DNA from: Polytrichum commune
Taxonomy: Eukaryota; Streptophyta; Polytrichopsida; Polytrichales; Polytrichaceae
Direction of reading: 5' to 3'
Length of the DNA: 64,000 nucleotides
Assembly: GCA_950295325.1 (NCBI GenBank)
Contig: OX485804.1
Location: 45,816,001-45,880,000 of the forward strand
In this document: positions 47,052-60,200 of the stretch, one piece after another
Position numbering within the stretch: position 1 is the stretch's first letter
How the letters are laid out: the number at the start of each line of letters is the position of its first letter
The notes under the pieces: model-generated
The model's input: only the letters and a program-made list of their open reading frames with translations
Database searches by the model: none
What the model was told of the DNA's origin: nothing
Program-made: the position numbers and the translations under genes

Positions 47052-47238
47052 CATGGGACCATGTATCACATGAACGTAATTCTCCTTTGAATTCGGGAAT
47101 CCCCGTTGACTCATGGAGAGCACTCAGTCTGTGTACCGTGAACTATTCGACAAGTAGCTGTAACTTATCAAAGTTTTTTTTTTAATCGCAGCCTCTTTCT
47201 TTTAGAAAAGGAACCATCATGAAAATTGTTTAGTAATG
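47052..47238 (+). repeat. Dispersed repeat shared with 12183-12360
   Basis: The same landmarks occur in the same order, including CATGGAGAGCACTCAGT and TTTTTAATCGCAGCCTCTTTC. Confidence 0.55.
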
Positions 47239-47974
47239 TTTCTAGACGTTACATACAATACACAGGGCCTGAGACTCTCAACCAATGTAAGAATGGCACA
47301 TGACAAATAATAATTTTTTTGGCGCATCCAGTATCGGGGCCACTCAATACTGGTCATCACCACCCCCAGTTCCTTGAGTTCTCTGCCTAGCTCTTTGCCC
47401 AGAACTTATTAGACCTAGCTAGTGTGCTCCTAAGCAGAGAGGCTGCTATGCTTATCATTGACTCTCAAGCGTTTTTTGAACTTGCATATTGACCACCACT
47501 CAATCCCCGAGCTCCTCCTCTGCTTAACTTACTTGCCTGCCCTAGCCTGGTTCCCAGACAATGATCAAAACCTCAGCTTCATTATTCCCCAATAGTTTGA
47601 GGCGTTGGAGTCCAGTGGAGTCGCCCATGATTGTGGGCCGAGTATGTTGTAAGTAGTCATAGGATCTGAGGGCTTCCAACCATCGAAGACCCCCATAAGT
47701 GGCTACCTAGACCACCTCTTCTTCCCTTGTCATGCTGGAAGTCGACAATAAAGGCAGGAAAATCATGGCGCAATTGGGAGCTTATTAGTGCCCAATCTCA
47801 GTACATGCGTTCCCTCCCTCAACTGCCAGTTCTCATAATGTGGTTTCAAGCCTTCTCCACTCGATTTCACTTCCTAGATTGCAAACCAGAGAGCAATACA
47901 AGCTTCACTGCACTCAATGTTTATGGTATTCAGTGTCACCGATTCTGACTTGTCTTGCTCAAAAAATTAAAAAA

Positions 47975-47986
<12 letters not shown>

Positions 47987-48008
<22 letters not shown>
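47987..48008. repeat. (AT)n microsatellite
   Basis: Eleven AT units after an A-rich stretch. Confidence 0.9.
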
Positions 48009-48764
48009 TTTGGGGGAGTAAAAGATTTATAGTTCTGCTTCTACTGTCACATACCCAATGATTTTTCATCCAATTTTCAGTCACCCATGACAATATTTCA
48101 TCACAGGTTGCTGACAAGAGAAGGTACTAGGGTTTTGGCCAATGGGTGAACTCATCCATCATCCATGACAGTATTTGTTCACTTATTCATGAGAAGTGTC
48201 ATCCAAAAGTCATCCAAAAAGTTACCATAGTGATATACAATATACCTTATGACACTGAATATCATACTTAGTGTAGTTATAAGCAAGTTTAGACTTATGC
48301 ATGAAATCTGGACATAATGAGATTATGTATCTTCTATTTCATCGGCTGGCTCTATGATAGAATTGGGAGAAATGAACCTTACATATGGATTGCACCTCGT
48401 GTTGTAACCTTCAATTTCAAATAAAGCATAATTGTAGATTTTTTTGAATAAGAGATTTCATAAAATATCATCTCATATCATCTTTGGAGACCATATTTTC
48501 ATTTAAGTGCCTTCATATTTTACTTGCTAGCAATATTCAACATCCTATCTTTGTACTTACCTATATATTTAGGAATATTGCTAGTAGACCATTTCTCCCC
48601 CTCACCCCCTCTGAGTTCTAATCACGTGTTTGTTGCATGATTGTGCTAATTATAAGATATAGACATCTAGAGTGTTGTTTCCACCATATTGCTTCACAAT
48701 GTGTATATAACAAACCCCGATTAAACATACTTTGAGAAGCAACATGGTCAAGTCATCACTCTAG

Positions 48765-48960
48765 ATGTGTTTATTCTAGAAATAGCATAGTGTGCATGCA
48801 ACTAAAGCTAGTCTACAACAACAGATGCAGTCCACATTTAAGACCAGTTTCTGTCATTTCTATCATAGAGTTTCCCAATAAAAGCACATGTATACAATAT
48901 AATTATGTCCAAAATTCATGTGGAAGTCTATATTTTCTTTGAATCTAGTGGAGGATACTG
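48765..48960 (+). repeat. Dispersed repeat shared with 38925-39110
   Basis: It carries AGCATAGTGTGCATGCAACT and AAGCACATGTATACAATAT, then TTCTTTGAATCTA, matching the copy near 39 kb closely. Confidence 0.55.
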
Positions 48961-49469
48961 ATGCATACTTCAATGACTTCAAAGATTAAACAACACATAT
49001 ATTTGTATCCTTCTCTTCAACTTCAATATCGATAGATGATATGCTTTGCATGCTTTATAGATATTATACTTTCAAATTATGTTTTTTTTGTGCAACTTTG
49101 ATTTGTGGTGTACCCCACAACTTTTAGGAGGTAAGAGCACCTCCACCCCAGCTCACCACTCGGGCCTATAACTTCAATGTCAAAGTGTAACAACTCTTTA
49201 GGGCATTATTGTGAACCCTCCATGCTTAATTTGGAGGGTCTAAGGGCCTCAAAAACTTTTGGCCCCATTATTCTAAGGGAAGATAACATGGCACCTCGAT
49301 TTTTGAAAAAAAATTCAACGCTCACAAGAAATCTTCATAAGAGAACCTTTTTGCTTTATTACATGTTGATGTTGAGGCTATCATCGGCAAGTTCAACTCC
49401 ACATCAGGAAACACTCCATTACGGGAAGGACATGATGTTGGAATATTTTAGTTGTAATATGAAGCCTTC

Positions 49470-49545
49470 CCCCGAGGGGGGGGGGGGGTGGGACTCTTCA
49501 TTGGAAACCTAAATGACGTGCATGGGTCACTATGAAATTAAACCC
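49470..49545 (-). repeat. End fragment of the GGGGTGG family
   Basis: G-run followed by GTGGGACTCTTCATTGG and AAACCTAAATGACGTGCATG, the inverted complement of the right end of the element at 27985-28701. Confidence 0.5.
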
Positions 49546-49879
49546 ATGTGAGTTGTGGATGGAGATACAAGAAGCAAGAACAAAAAGATGCCACACACTA
49601 CCAACATACAACACCCAGGCAACTCGCATGTTGGCAACGCATTTTCTTGCAAATCTCCTACAATCATAGGTCTTTAGATTTTGCAGTGATGCAAGATAAT
49701 TTTCACCAACGCAAGACGAGTTCTCTAGGTCTCATGTGCTTGAACCTTGTAGCAAGTGACATGAGTGTAATATGAGTGCAAGTACAGCGTATCAAACAAT
49801 GTGAACTTCGGTGTCGGGATGTTAATTGCATTTCTCACTGACTTGAAGGGTCTGAACCAGACAAAAATTCTCACAAATA

Positions 49880-50387
49880 ACCGTTGACGAGTAACTCTCT
49901 CTCACTCACTCACACACACACAAATACAGCCTGCATCATGTAAAAAATAATCAATGCATGCAGTTCCAGAAGCTGTAAGAATGTAGTAGCTTAGCTAGCG
50001 GGATGGAGAGAGGCCCGACTTCAGTTAAGTTATGCAAATTGGAGCTATATATGGACGTATAAGCAAGACAGCTGCTGCGCCTGGTGAGTCGTGAGTCCGT
50101 GCTCTGTGGTGTGGCTGACAAAAGGCCTGGGGGATCACGAGGAAGATGGTATGATTGAAGCGGATCACTGCAACACACTGCACAGACACACACTGGACAC
50201 CTCGATTGTGCAGGGACGACAGACATACAGACACACAGACACACAGACAGGCAGGGGCCCGAGCAAGGGAGAGAGGGAGGGAGCCAGCGTACAAATACAT
50301 GCTTTACTTCCCTTACATACCTTACCACTGGTGTAAGTTAATTATGCCGAGGTGGTGGAGGGAGGGAGGGCCAGTCAACAGTGGCAT
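49880..50387. other. GC-richer unique-looking segment
   Basis: Overlapping frames on both strands arise from CA/GA-rich sequence (ACAGACACACAGAC). No conserved domain, and start and end are arbitrary. Confidence 0.45.
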
Positions 50388-51290
50388 GGCGCACTGGGCT
50401 AGCTAGGCTACCTGCCCTACACCACCATCAAGTCCACGGCAGGCCCCTTTCAAGTCAAAGTGTTGGAGTCTTGAGTTGTAGATTGGTATCTTTGGTGATC
50501 TTTCACAGTTTTTACATACGTGGATCGCATTGTTTTTACCACGGGCTCTTCTTCCACTCGACGCTCATACACTTTGTAAACGTGGAGTTTGAATCTACCA
50601 TCGGAGGAGATCGTGTCGATCGACGCAGGGAAGAGAATTACACTAACCCTCTGATTTTGGTCAACAACGGCATTGGCTGATCAAGTCCGCGGTAGGCCCA
50701 TTTCAAGTCAAAGTTTTGTAGAGTTGTAGATTGGTATCTTTGGTGATCTATCACAATTATATGTACGTGGATCTCATTGTTTTTACCACGGGCTCTTCTT
50801 CCACTTGACGCTCATAAACTTTGTGAACGTGGATTTTGAATCTACCATGGGAGTAGATCTTGCCGATCGACTAGTGGAAGAGAATCACACTAACCCTCTG
50901 ATTTGGTCAACAATGGCATTGGTGCACTGGGCTAGGCTACCTAAACCATACAACCATAAAGTTCGCGGTAGGCATGTTCCAAGTCAAGGTTTTGTAGAGT
51001 TGTAGATTGGTATCTTTGGTGATCTATCACAGTTATATGTACGTGGATAGCATCGTTTTTACCATGGGCTTTTCTTCCACTCGACACTCATACACTTTAT
51101 AAACGTGGATTTTGAATCTACCATTGGAATAGATCTTATCGATCGACTCGTGGAAGAGAATTACACTAACCCTCTGATTTGGTCAACAATGGCATTGGCT
51201 CATTGGGCTAGGCTACCTAAATCATACAACCATAAAGTTCACGGCATGCCCGTTTCAAGTCAAAGTTTTGTAGAGTTGGGTGCAATCACG
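50388..51290 (+). repeat. 276-bp tandem repeat, about 3.2 copies
   Basis: Repeat points (AAGTCCGCGGTAGG and variants) lie at 50429, 50682, 50958 and 51234. The first interval is shorter by a 23-base deletion. Each unit keeps one plus-strand frame open with peptides like EENYTNPLIWSTMALAHWARLP, but no family is recognised. Confidence 0.82.
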
Positions 51291-52609
51291 GTGAAGTGTA
51301 ACATCTCTTGATCCTTGCACAAGATTAAGTGAAAGTGATTCAGAATTATGTACTAGCTTTGAATTTTGTGAGAAAAAAAAATCATAAATATTTTTTTAAC
51401 TTATTAATCTACGAAGCCAAGCAATTAATGTTGACAAAAAGAATCTAAAAACATAAGTCTACATATTTTAGAGGATGGTGCAAGTGGTTGTGCAAGTGAC
51501 GATAATACGATATTGAACAAGTAATTGTCAAGATGTTAAAAATATGATAAAATTACATTGAATTGATGATTTTCTACAAAAAAATATATATTTGATCATG
51601 ACCCCAAGTGTATAATGATATCACAGAATATCAAAAAATAAAAATCGAGCGAATCATAAGTTAGAGCGATGAAAAATGTTGAGTATTTCCACCACAAGTT
51701 CTATGTCCCATTCACTTAAAATGTGCACCCAAAACGGCATTGATACATGTAGTCTGACAAAATAAAACTGATGAACACATGAGAAACCCTAAACCTTCAC
51801 AATCAACAACAAGAACCTACCACAATTAGGCATAAGAAAGAGCTCAAACCTAATAATAGTGTGTTGATCATCTCCATTGGGAAGAAAAGGCATGGCAAGT
51901 ATGTGGGAGAAGGTGGGAACTACCCAAAAAAACCTTAACATTGGAAGAATGACACCCTAAACAACCAATCCACTTGAATGCCACAAAAGGGCCACAATCA
52001 CAAAGCATACCCTAGAGCCAAAATTTGTCTAACTTTAGATTCAACTTAAGCAACCAAGGCTTCCTTAGGAAGCTTCCAATTCCTATCTTTCATAGTTATA
52101 CACAAAATGAATGAAAGAAAGAAAAGCCCCATAATACAATATATGTATTCTAAAGAATTACTAATACATGATGTTTTAGCAAGTCTCACACACGGGAATG
52201 TACATTTGTTTTAAGGGAACTTCATTTTTGACTTGAGTACAAATTCCAATTGATATAATTACAATATAACATTACTAAGCCTCATGCTCCCCCACCCATT
52301 CTCAATAAAAGAGATGCCTTGTTTCATGTGGACCTTGATGTGCCACTTAGGCTAAAGCTTAAACAAAAGTCATCATTTTCAGAATATCACAAATGTTTAT
52401 TCTCAACCCTTGTCTGAATTGTGCTCTTGCCTAGAATAAGTGGCAAGTAGAGTGTAGCATGTTTCAAGTAAGGGTCAAGAATAAACAAGGGCAAGTAGAG
52501 TGTAGCATTACATTTGTCTATTTTTAGTGTGAGAACATTGGCAACAATCCAAATGGCAAATAACCAAAGTTGTTACTTTCAAATAGATACAATTTAGATC
52601 CAAGTTGAG

Positions 52610-53590
52610 TTCAAAGTCCCAAGATAGACGTGCCTAAATCCAAAATAATTTAGGCAACTATGTTTGAGTGGTATGTGGTTACATGTGAATCTGACAACAA
52701 ACACCAAAAAATACATTCTTTCAAAAGAGATTGGATTACTTGCTCAAAACATGCTACCCATTCTAGGTTTTATAATCAGCATGGTTGGGAGCACCTATCT
52801 GACCACTTAATGAGCTTGAGTCTTCAGTTGCATAATAATAAGATATTCATTTGAACTCTAATAATTATGAAGCAAATGACCATGAATATGTTTGGATTTA
52901 CAAATGATCTTGTTCCAATTGTAGGTTTCATATCCTACAAGAAGTGGGTGCAGAGAGAAAAGTTTCCAAATAACACATGTCTACCTCACTTTGGATGCCC
53001 TCAGCGGCAACAACACTACCATGACCTGATGAGGATGACCCAAGGGCCTGCGGAAGTTTTAGTCTCAGGATTATTACCAAACTATCTCTGTAGAATTAAG
53101 CCAACGATATTTTGTGATTCTTTCTTAATGCAGATTTCAGTTACTGAAGACTCCTCATGGTGAGCAAATATTCATCACCTGTTGACTAATGGGCACCCCT
53201 TTTTGGTTTACCCATTTGTAAATCAACCAATGTGCAGGATCTCCATCATGGATCTATGTGGAAACTCGCAGTTCGCCAAGTGAGGTCCATATACAACCTA
53301 AGGTAGACGTGCCTAATTTGGTTACTTATCTTAAAGAGACCTGCATTTGAGTGGTTAGCTGTGAATCCAAGAACAGAAACCACAATGACATGTGTTTAAA
53401 AGAGATTGGACTATGCTCTCAAAATATGTGAACTATTTTCAGGCTCAATAGTCAACATAATTGAGGGGACCTATATGATCATCTAATGAGCACAAGAATC
53501 TTCACTTTTGCAATGAATAAGATATTGATATGAGCTACTAACCATCTCGTACTAATTGCAGGTTTCATATTTTAGGAGAAGTGGAGGTTG
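52610..53590 (+). repeat. Two copies of the ~400-bp dispersed repeat
   Basis: Copies at about 52625-52960 and 53300-53590 share TAGACGTGCCTAA, AAAGAGATTGGA and GTAATTGCAGGTTTCATAT-like segments. The 98-residue frame spanning the gap between them has no recognisable domain. Confidence 0.55.
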
Positions 53591-54209
53591 GAACAAGTAA
53601 CCATTTAAGACCCATCGACCTAAGTATGAAAGTAGACTTGGACGCATATATTACTCCATGGCAGAGTATGGCAGATGTGTGGCCAACACCCATTTCGGAT
53701 TGAATGCCAGCAATTCAAAATAAGATACAATTCTACTGATCTACAACATATCAGCTCCAAAGCACCACCGCGTTTGCAGGTATTTTGTATAGTAAAAGCA
53801 GCTACAAAGAAAATGCACAGAATAAGGATGAAGAACATTCACTGTGGACAAAGAGTAATTCTGCAGTTTCTGAGGCCTGGTGGTGGTGGAAAACATCCAT
53901 GAATCTTCCTGACCTTGAATGAAGAAAAACCTGCATTTTCAAAGCTTCCACCCCTGCATTTGATATGGTCAAAAACCAGAACTCTTGGGATAGCATTTGT
54001 GATGGCTTTTGCTATTAGAAAAATTGGGTTAACCCCTTTTCACCACTTCAGTTTACTGTGACAGAACCTCTATTATGCAAGGGTCGTTGTCGTATAATGC
54101 TCTTCGAATCTTCAGAATCAAATTCAATTCACCTTTCACACTTGCCCTCTACTGGTGTGAGTTGAAATAGAATGTATGAAACATTCCTCTACTAAAGCTA
54201 ATTATATGG
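53591..54209 (-). other. INTS1: Probable INTS1 3' untranslated and flanking sequence
   Basis: This stretch follows the INTS1 stop on the minus strand. No other gene is seen. I could not find a clear AATAAA signal on that strand, so the transcript end is unknown. Confidence 0.4.
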
Positions 54210-57200
54210 TCATATTGATGAACCTCCGCAGACAGTCAAGAGGCCTTGCAGCAGTTGCTGTAAATCATCCTCTGTTGCAAATCGACCGATGTGCAGCATC
54301 TCCATCAGCATTTTTTCTTGAAGTTCTGTTTCAAAGTAGGTCCCAGATATGATTAAACAAGCATGCACTGAAGAATGAAAAGCACAGGCAAACGATATAC
54401 AATGAGATTTTAAAATTTAAGAATCTGATGATATACAAGAATGGTGTCAAAATTGACATGCCTGAACAGTAGTAGAAGAAGCGAGAAGCCTGTCGGGCAG
54501 CTGTCTTTGCAAGAGATGTGTCTACAGAGGATAGCTGTTGCAGTAGCCTTTGCAATATTTTAGTGGCAGTGCTCTCACTGCCACATCAGCAAAAAAAGGT
54601 TCACCATAAGAACATCTATAATTGCAATATCACCCATGGTAAACTTGGTCTTCAAGGAAGACGTAGTTATCAAGTACAAATGCAGTATTATCAGTATTAT
54701 TTGTGGCTACCCACTTCTATTTATTTCTGTAGAAAATTCCATGCTGACAAACACAAAGAACTATGGTGCCAAATTCTACCATAATGCAGTGTTTGCCAAC
54801 CACATTCTACCAGGACAGGTGACTGATACAATTTGAAGAACAATGTGCCTGAAGTACATACCTTGGACAATGTAGAAGTAATCGTTCAAGGAGGACATAT
54901 GCACGATCTCGTACATTAGGATCACTAATGTGCGTTAGTTCAAGTAAGGAGTCCTCCAACACAGAAAGAACTGCTGGCATGCGATTTGATGATTTCTCAA
55001 GGTCCTCCAAGATAGCCACCAAGTTCAACTCTTCTGAATCTCGGCCCTGAATGACATTTGAGATTGCATGTCTTAGTACCAGAACCTAAGAGGTGCATTG
55101 GTTCCACAACAAAATTTAATTTGTTCTTATGGGTATAGTTGTTCAAATATTAAAAATTGGAACCCAATATGACTAGAATTTAAGAAATAAGCCAAAGCAA
55201 GTGAACCAATTAAGATGACAAATTAGAGCATCTGTAAAGTCTCCGGGTGAAACTGCAGGTGAGTTGGCTAAAAGGCAAGTTTAAGAGCTTGTGCATAAAA
55301 GTCACCCAAGTTTTAACATGCTAAAAGAGTGGGGCCAGGTTATTTAAAAAACTGGCTTCCTAGCTTGTCATACGAGGATTGGTGGGCCAAGCTAGCCTTG
55401 TATAAGCCGAGCTAGAATTTAGGGTGACAGGCCCCATGGGTCGTACCCTACTTTACACCCTAAAGTTTTCTCAACATTTTTTGGATTGAAAGAGGAGGTT
55501 GAAAGAGTTTCACCCATGCTTCAAAATTAGGCTTCGACACAAGATGTTCTAACGAGATCTTAATAGAAAAAGTCCTTCAAAAAGGTAAGGTCCAAAGAGT
55601 TCCCCCCAACTTCCAAAATTAGGCTCCGACACATGACAAGCTAACGAGCTCTAGGGTTTGGTCCTTTTTGAGGCACTTTGCACACAATTTTACTATCCAT
55701 TAGTTATAAAGTACAGTTATAGTGCAGAATTTACCTTCTTCATTTCATATCGGATACTGGGTATGGTCATTCTCCTGTCAAACAACTCTAGTCTTGAATC
55801 TTCCAGCCTCTTCACACCCTGCCACCTTAGACACTGGAGCAGCTGACTCTCTACCTTCAAAACCTTCTCCAGTGCAAGTGCTGGAGGTCCTAGTGAGCCT
55901 CCCACCACTGAAGTCTTTCCTTCGTCAGATACAGACTTCAGTACATCAGGACTACTTGGCACTTCTTTGTCAGCTGGCTTTGCAAGCATGCCAAGAAGAA
56001 AACCCAACTTCTTTATTTTACCAAATGTCTGTGCAGCAGGTTGAATAACAGGTATCCTGTAAGATGATACATAGTCTCGGTAGTAGCCACCTGCATTGAC
56101 GCAATGACATAGGAAATCTGCCAATCGTGCAACCACTTTTGAAAAGTAAATTTTGTCCTGAACTTCCAAGTGTCGTAGAAATTCAAAGTAGAAGCCCAGA
56201 ATAATCTTGAGAGAAGCCTTATTGCTGGACACAGTGTCTGTGTTCTCAAAGTTTGACAGTAAATGGGGACGCAGTGCATCCAGGAGGCCAATACCATAGG
56301 AGTAGACCCTCGCAACAGTTGACCGAACTTGGATATCTTGTTGCTTCACCATAGGCAGCATATCCTGTAAAATAAGAGTCTTATAATATTAGTATTAATA
56401 TTAATATTAGCTGTACACTACATTAACATGTGCATAAAGGAAGTGAACTGGACTGCAATCAATCTCCATGAAAAAGCTTTGCAAGTAAAGGACTATTTTG
56501 AGATTGGTGCATGTAACCTTCAGCAGAAAAACAGTTGAACACAGCAGTGCTTACAATTCTTTCAAATTTTGTTCCTACAGCAAGAGTTATAGATTCAACA
56601 CAAAAAATTCAACAAACCATGCCTTATGTAACTGTGCAGTAGATGAAACTTCAACAAGAAACCTGGTCAATTGATCTTATAGATCACATTGGCAACTATC
56701 GGCAATTTGTTCAGACAGCTTGTGCAAATCCAAATAACATGGCCTAAGATGGTTATCTGTATCACTACAAATGCTCTTACTAGGTGAAGTACACATAACC
56801 ATAGAAGCACTGGTCAGATTATGACGAAGGTACACTTCTTATGAGGAACCACCAAGACAAAATCTTAATATCTAAACTGACAACTCAACAAATGATTAAA
56901 CTACTAAGAACTGTTTCAATCGCAAGCTCCTCGAACAGCCTACAGTCATCGAAAGGTTACAAGCCACTGCATGGACATGAGATCTCAAGGAATTTTTTTA
57001 ATCAAACTACCTTGAATCGAAAAGTCAAAGTTGGCAGATGGGGAATGACCAACGTTGGATGTTGTCTAGCCATATCATGGCAAAAACCTGCGAGACCTCA
57101 AAAAGAGAGGTTTGTGTGAATAAACAAAACTTTCACAAAACAGGAAGCTAGCCTAGTGAATAAGAGCTCCTTGTAGAAACCACTTATTGCTCACAAGTGC

Positions 57201-60200
57201 CGGTCCAGAACTGAATAATTCAAAATCGTGACCATATTGAAGAATGTAGGAACATATTCAAATTTAGTTGCAGGTTAATGAAAATAAGGTACCATAAGCT
57301 GCTTTGGCTTCCTTCTCACTCCCATTGCAGATAGACCTTAGTGCTCGGTGGAGCACACTATGAAGTGCACATGTCTGTCATTGCAGAGAAAAGACAGATA
57401 AAATCAGCATCATGAATGCATTTAATACTTGAGGATGGACTATATTCTAAGCAAGGAAGCAGGTTACGAGCCATACCTGTCTTGTATTCCCTCGCATAGG
57501 TTTGTGATTCTTTACAAACATATGAAGAGCTGGACCTTTCTCCTCTCTTGGAACATGTAGTACTGTTCGCACTGATACCGGGAATGCTTGGTAAAGTCCC
57601 ATTAATAACTCATGGGCCACACCAGCAACTAACTTTGGTACAATTTTTTTCCTCTCAGGATTCAAATTCAAGACAACGAGCACATCGGCATCATTCCCTT
57701 GTCCTAACGCATCTCTGCAAAGAGCACACCAGGTGGAATGTTTACAAGACTTGCTTTGCCATCAAATTTGGACCTGCATGACATGCAGAAATAACAAGTG
57801 ACCTAATCAATTTTCTGTAGGTCAACCTAAAATGACTAATAGGAAGTTGTGACGTTGTGACAGCAGTATTCGACAAGTCATGGCATTGAGCCAGCAGCTC
57901 AAGTGTTGGGACTCATTTCCACCTTGCAAGTGGTGTGAGTTCCATTCTCCACTGAACCCACGATGTTACCCACTAGTGTTACCCACGATGGTCTACCCAA
58001 TCATAGTGGGGGTCACCTGGACAAACAGTCATCTCAAAAGTTGTGGGAACCAAGGGGCTCAGAGAGCCTAGTAGGGGAGGAATAATGGGCAATCAAGTTG
58101 CACCCGGTTAGAAAGAGTCCACCTATTAATTGAGGAAATAGCTTGCAGGTGAAGACACTCTATATTGTGCTAGTGTTGGCAAACATAGGCAGTATCCTCT
58201 GACAAGTCAGTGACCAGGAGATCCCATACCATCACATCAAAGGATAGAAAGGTCACTATATGAGTAAGTGTTCCTTACAGCTGTTTAACAATGGTCGACA
58301 AAATGTGAGGTCCTTGACAGGCAGCCACTAACAGCACTTTAAGAGCCCTAGATGATGATACCGATGGATAACCAAAATTGCTGATCTTCAAATGAAGATC
58401 CAGAGACTGATCACGATCTTCAAGGTCCATGTCAATGTTGGAACCTACAGCCATAGTATCAGCAACAGCCAAAGTTGACAAAGCACGCGCTGATTCTGGA
58501 CCAAATGAGGAAAGTACCCCCTCTGTTACATGTTCCTGCACATCACAAGTCACTTCAAAATCAGCAACCATACACCATGCAAACACCATGCAAATAATGT
58601 ATTAGATACTGGGAAAAAGTTCAAAAAACATCCTTCGCAGACATATCCCAGAAGGAATGTCTATCATAGTAAGTGCATGACTGCTAATAAAATAACAGAA
58701 AGAAGGTAGAGAGGTAATACTTACAAAGGGGTCCAGGTTGTCATTCAAGCGACAAGCTAGGACTGTCCGTGGATGTCGCATGCACAATAAGGCAAAATCC
58801 AATACAGAACTAGCCTCGACAAGAATCTGATCCTTGTCTAGTCGCTTCTTGAACACATCCCCAACTCCATTTTCCATTTGCACAAAATCAGTGCGTAGAT
58901 GTCCTGTATATAGTTCTTCTGCCATCTTAGTCTCTCCCTTCTGCTTCAGGCATTCTCCTAGAAGGGCTGTCAATATCCAGGATATTGTATGCCATGAGGC
59001 ACTATGGATGATAAAGTTCAGGGCCAGATTTGGCAAGGAAAATGAGGACTTCTCCCTCAGTACTTTTGAATCCCAAAAAATGGAGGCGAAATGTGGTCTT
59101 GACGTAAATTCAGGGTCTAAATACATCAGGAATTCACTAATCAGAGCATATCGTCCCGTCCATTCAACTTGCTCTTTTAAACCAGGAAACTGCTGTACAT
59201 TGCCTATGTCATGTTGCCAGGTATGTAGTAGATCCACCATCTCTAAGATCACCCTTCCCTTAGACCCTAATTTTTCAGGTCGACTTTGCCCCCCATCTTT
59301 CCTATTTTCCCAAAGCAGCTTCAACTTCTCATGGAGGATTAGTCGGAGCAGCCCTTCAAATCTGTGCAAGGGGACCTTTATGAGCTTTGTCAGTTGTGTA
59401 TCTCGAAAACTGCAGGCTAAACTGCTGCCTGTACGTTTAGCACCTCGAGGCTCACCTATTTTTCCTACAGATTTGTTTAAAAATAATAATATTGAATTGA
59501 GAAGAACATGTGAATCTAATCCCTGGGATGAATTATTTATTCTGGACTCAACCCCCCCTCGGATCACGGACACTAATGTACATAAACCCTGTATGAGTCT
59601 TTCATTCTTGACTTGGACAAGGACATACAAGATCGGAAGGGTGAGGAATAAGCACATGGTATCTGTAAGACTTCCCTTTCCGATTCTCTGCGTTATGTGT
59701 TCTAGTGCGTCCACACAGCTAGTAATAATTATTGGCATTAGCTCACCATCATTACTACATAGTAACGCTTGCTGTGAAATGTGCCTAAGAATAAAGTAAG
59801 CTGATATGTTTGGATGCTCCAACATCACATCCACTTCTTGAGGCTGGAAATATTGCAACACTCGATCAGCCAGTGTTTCATGGAACCCTGACAATCTTTT
59901 CATGGAATCAATATCCATTCTAGCCACATCTTCCGCCTCTGTTTCTGTATCTTTTGATGGAGGTAAATAACTTAACTTTGCAATGCCTTGCGCATTTGAT
60001 GCTGCATAAACCTCCAGCAACCTACAAAGGATCCGGTCAAGAATCATAAGGAACAATTGAAGAACAATACAATAGGAGCAGTACAACATTCGGATATGAA
60101 AGCACCACATACAGATCCCAGCAAAAACAACTCACCCTTATACATGGAAAGTACTTGCAGGTATTTGAAATAGGTATACATCAAATGTCAAATGTCAAAT

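Larger units (their letters stand above)
44926..49880. other. Gene-free stretch of dispersed repeats
   Basis: Contains an end of the GGGGTGCACC repeat (45905-45982), the repeats at 47052-47238 and 48765-48960, and short unsupported frames only. Confidence 0.5.

Noticed and set aside
52867-53163. A 98-codon plus-strand frame
   Set aside because: It straddles the end of a dispersed repeat and the following spacer, with no recognisable domain.
58834-59799. A 321-codon plus-strand reading frame, the second longest in the window
   Set aside because: It lies entirely antisense to the large INTS1 exon, which joins in phase on both sides and resembles a known family. The plus-strand translation shows no domain.
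60130-60170. A possible 18-base micro-exon before INTS1 exon 8, ending at AAGG/GTGAGT
   Set aside because: The donor looks strong, but in the correct phase it introduces a stop codon, and the exons on either side already join without it.
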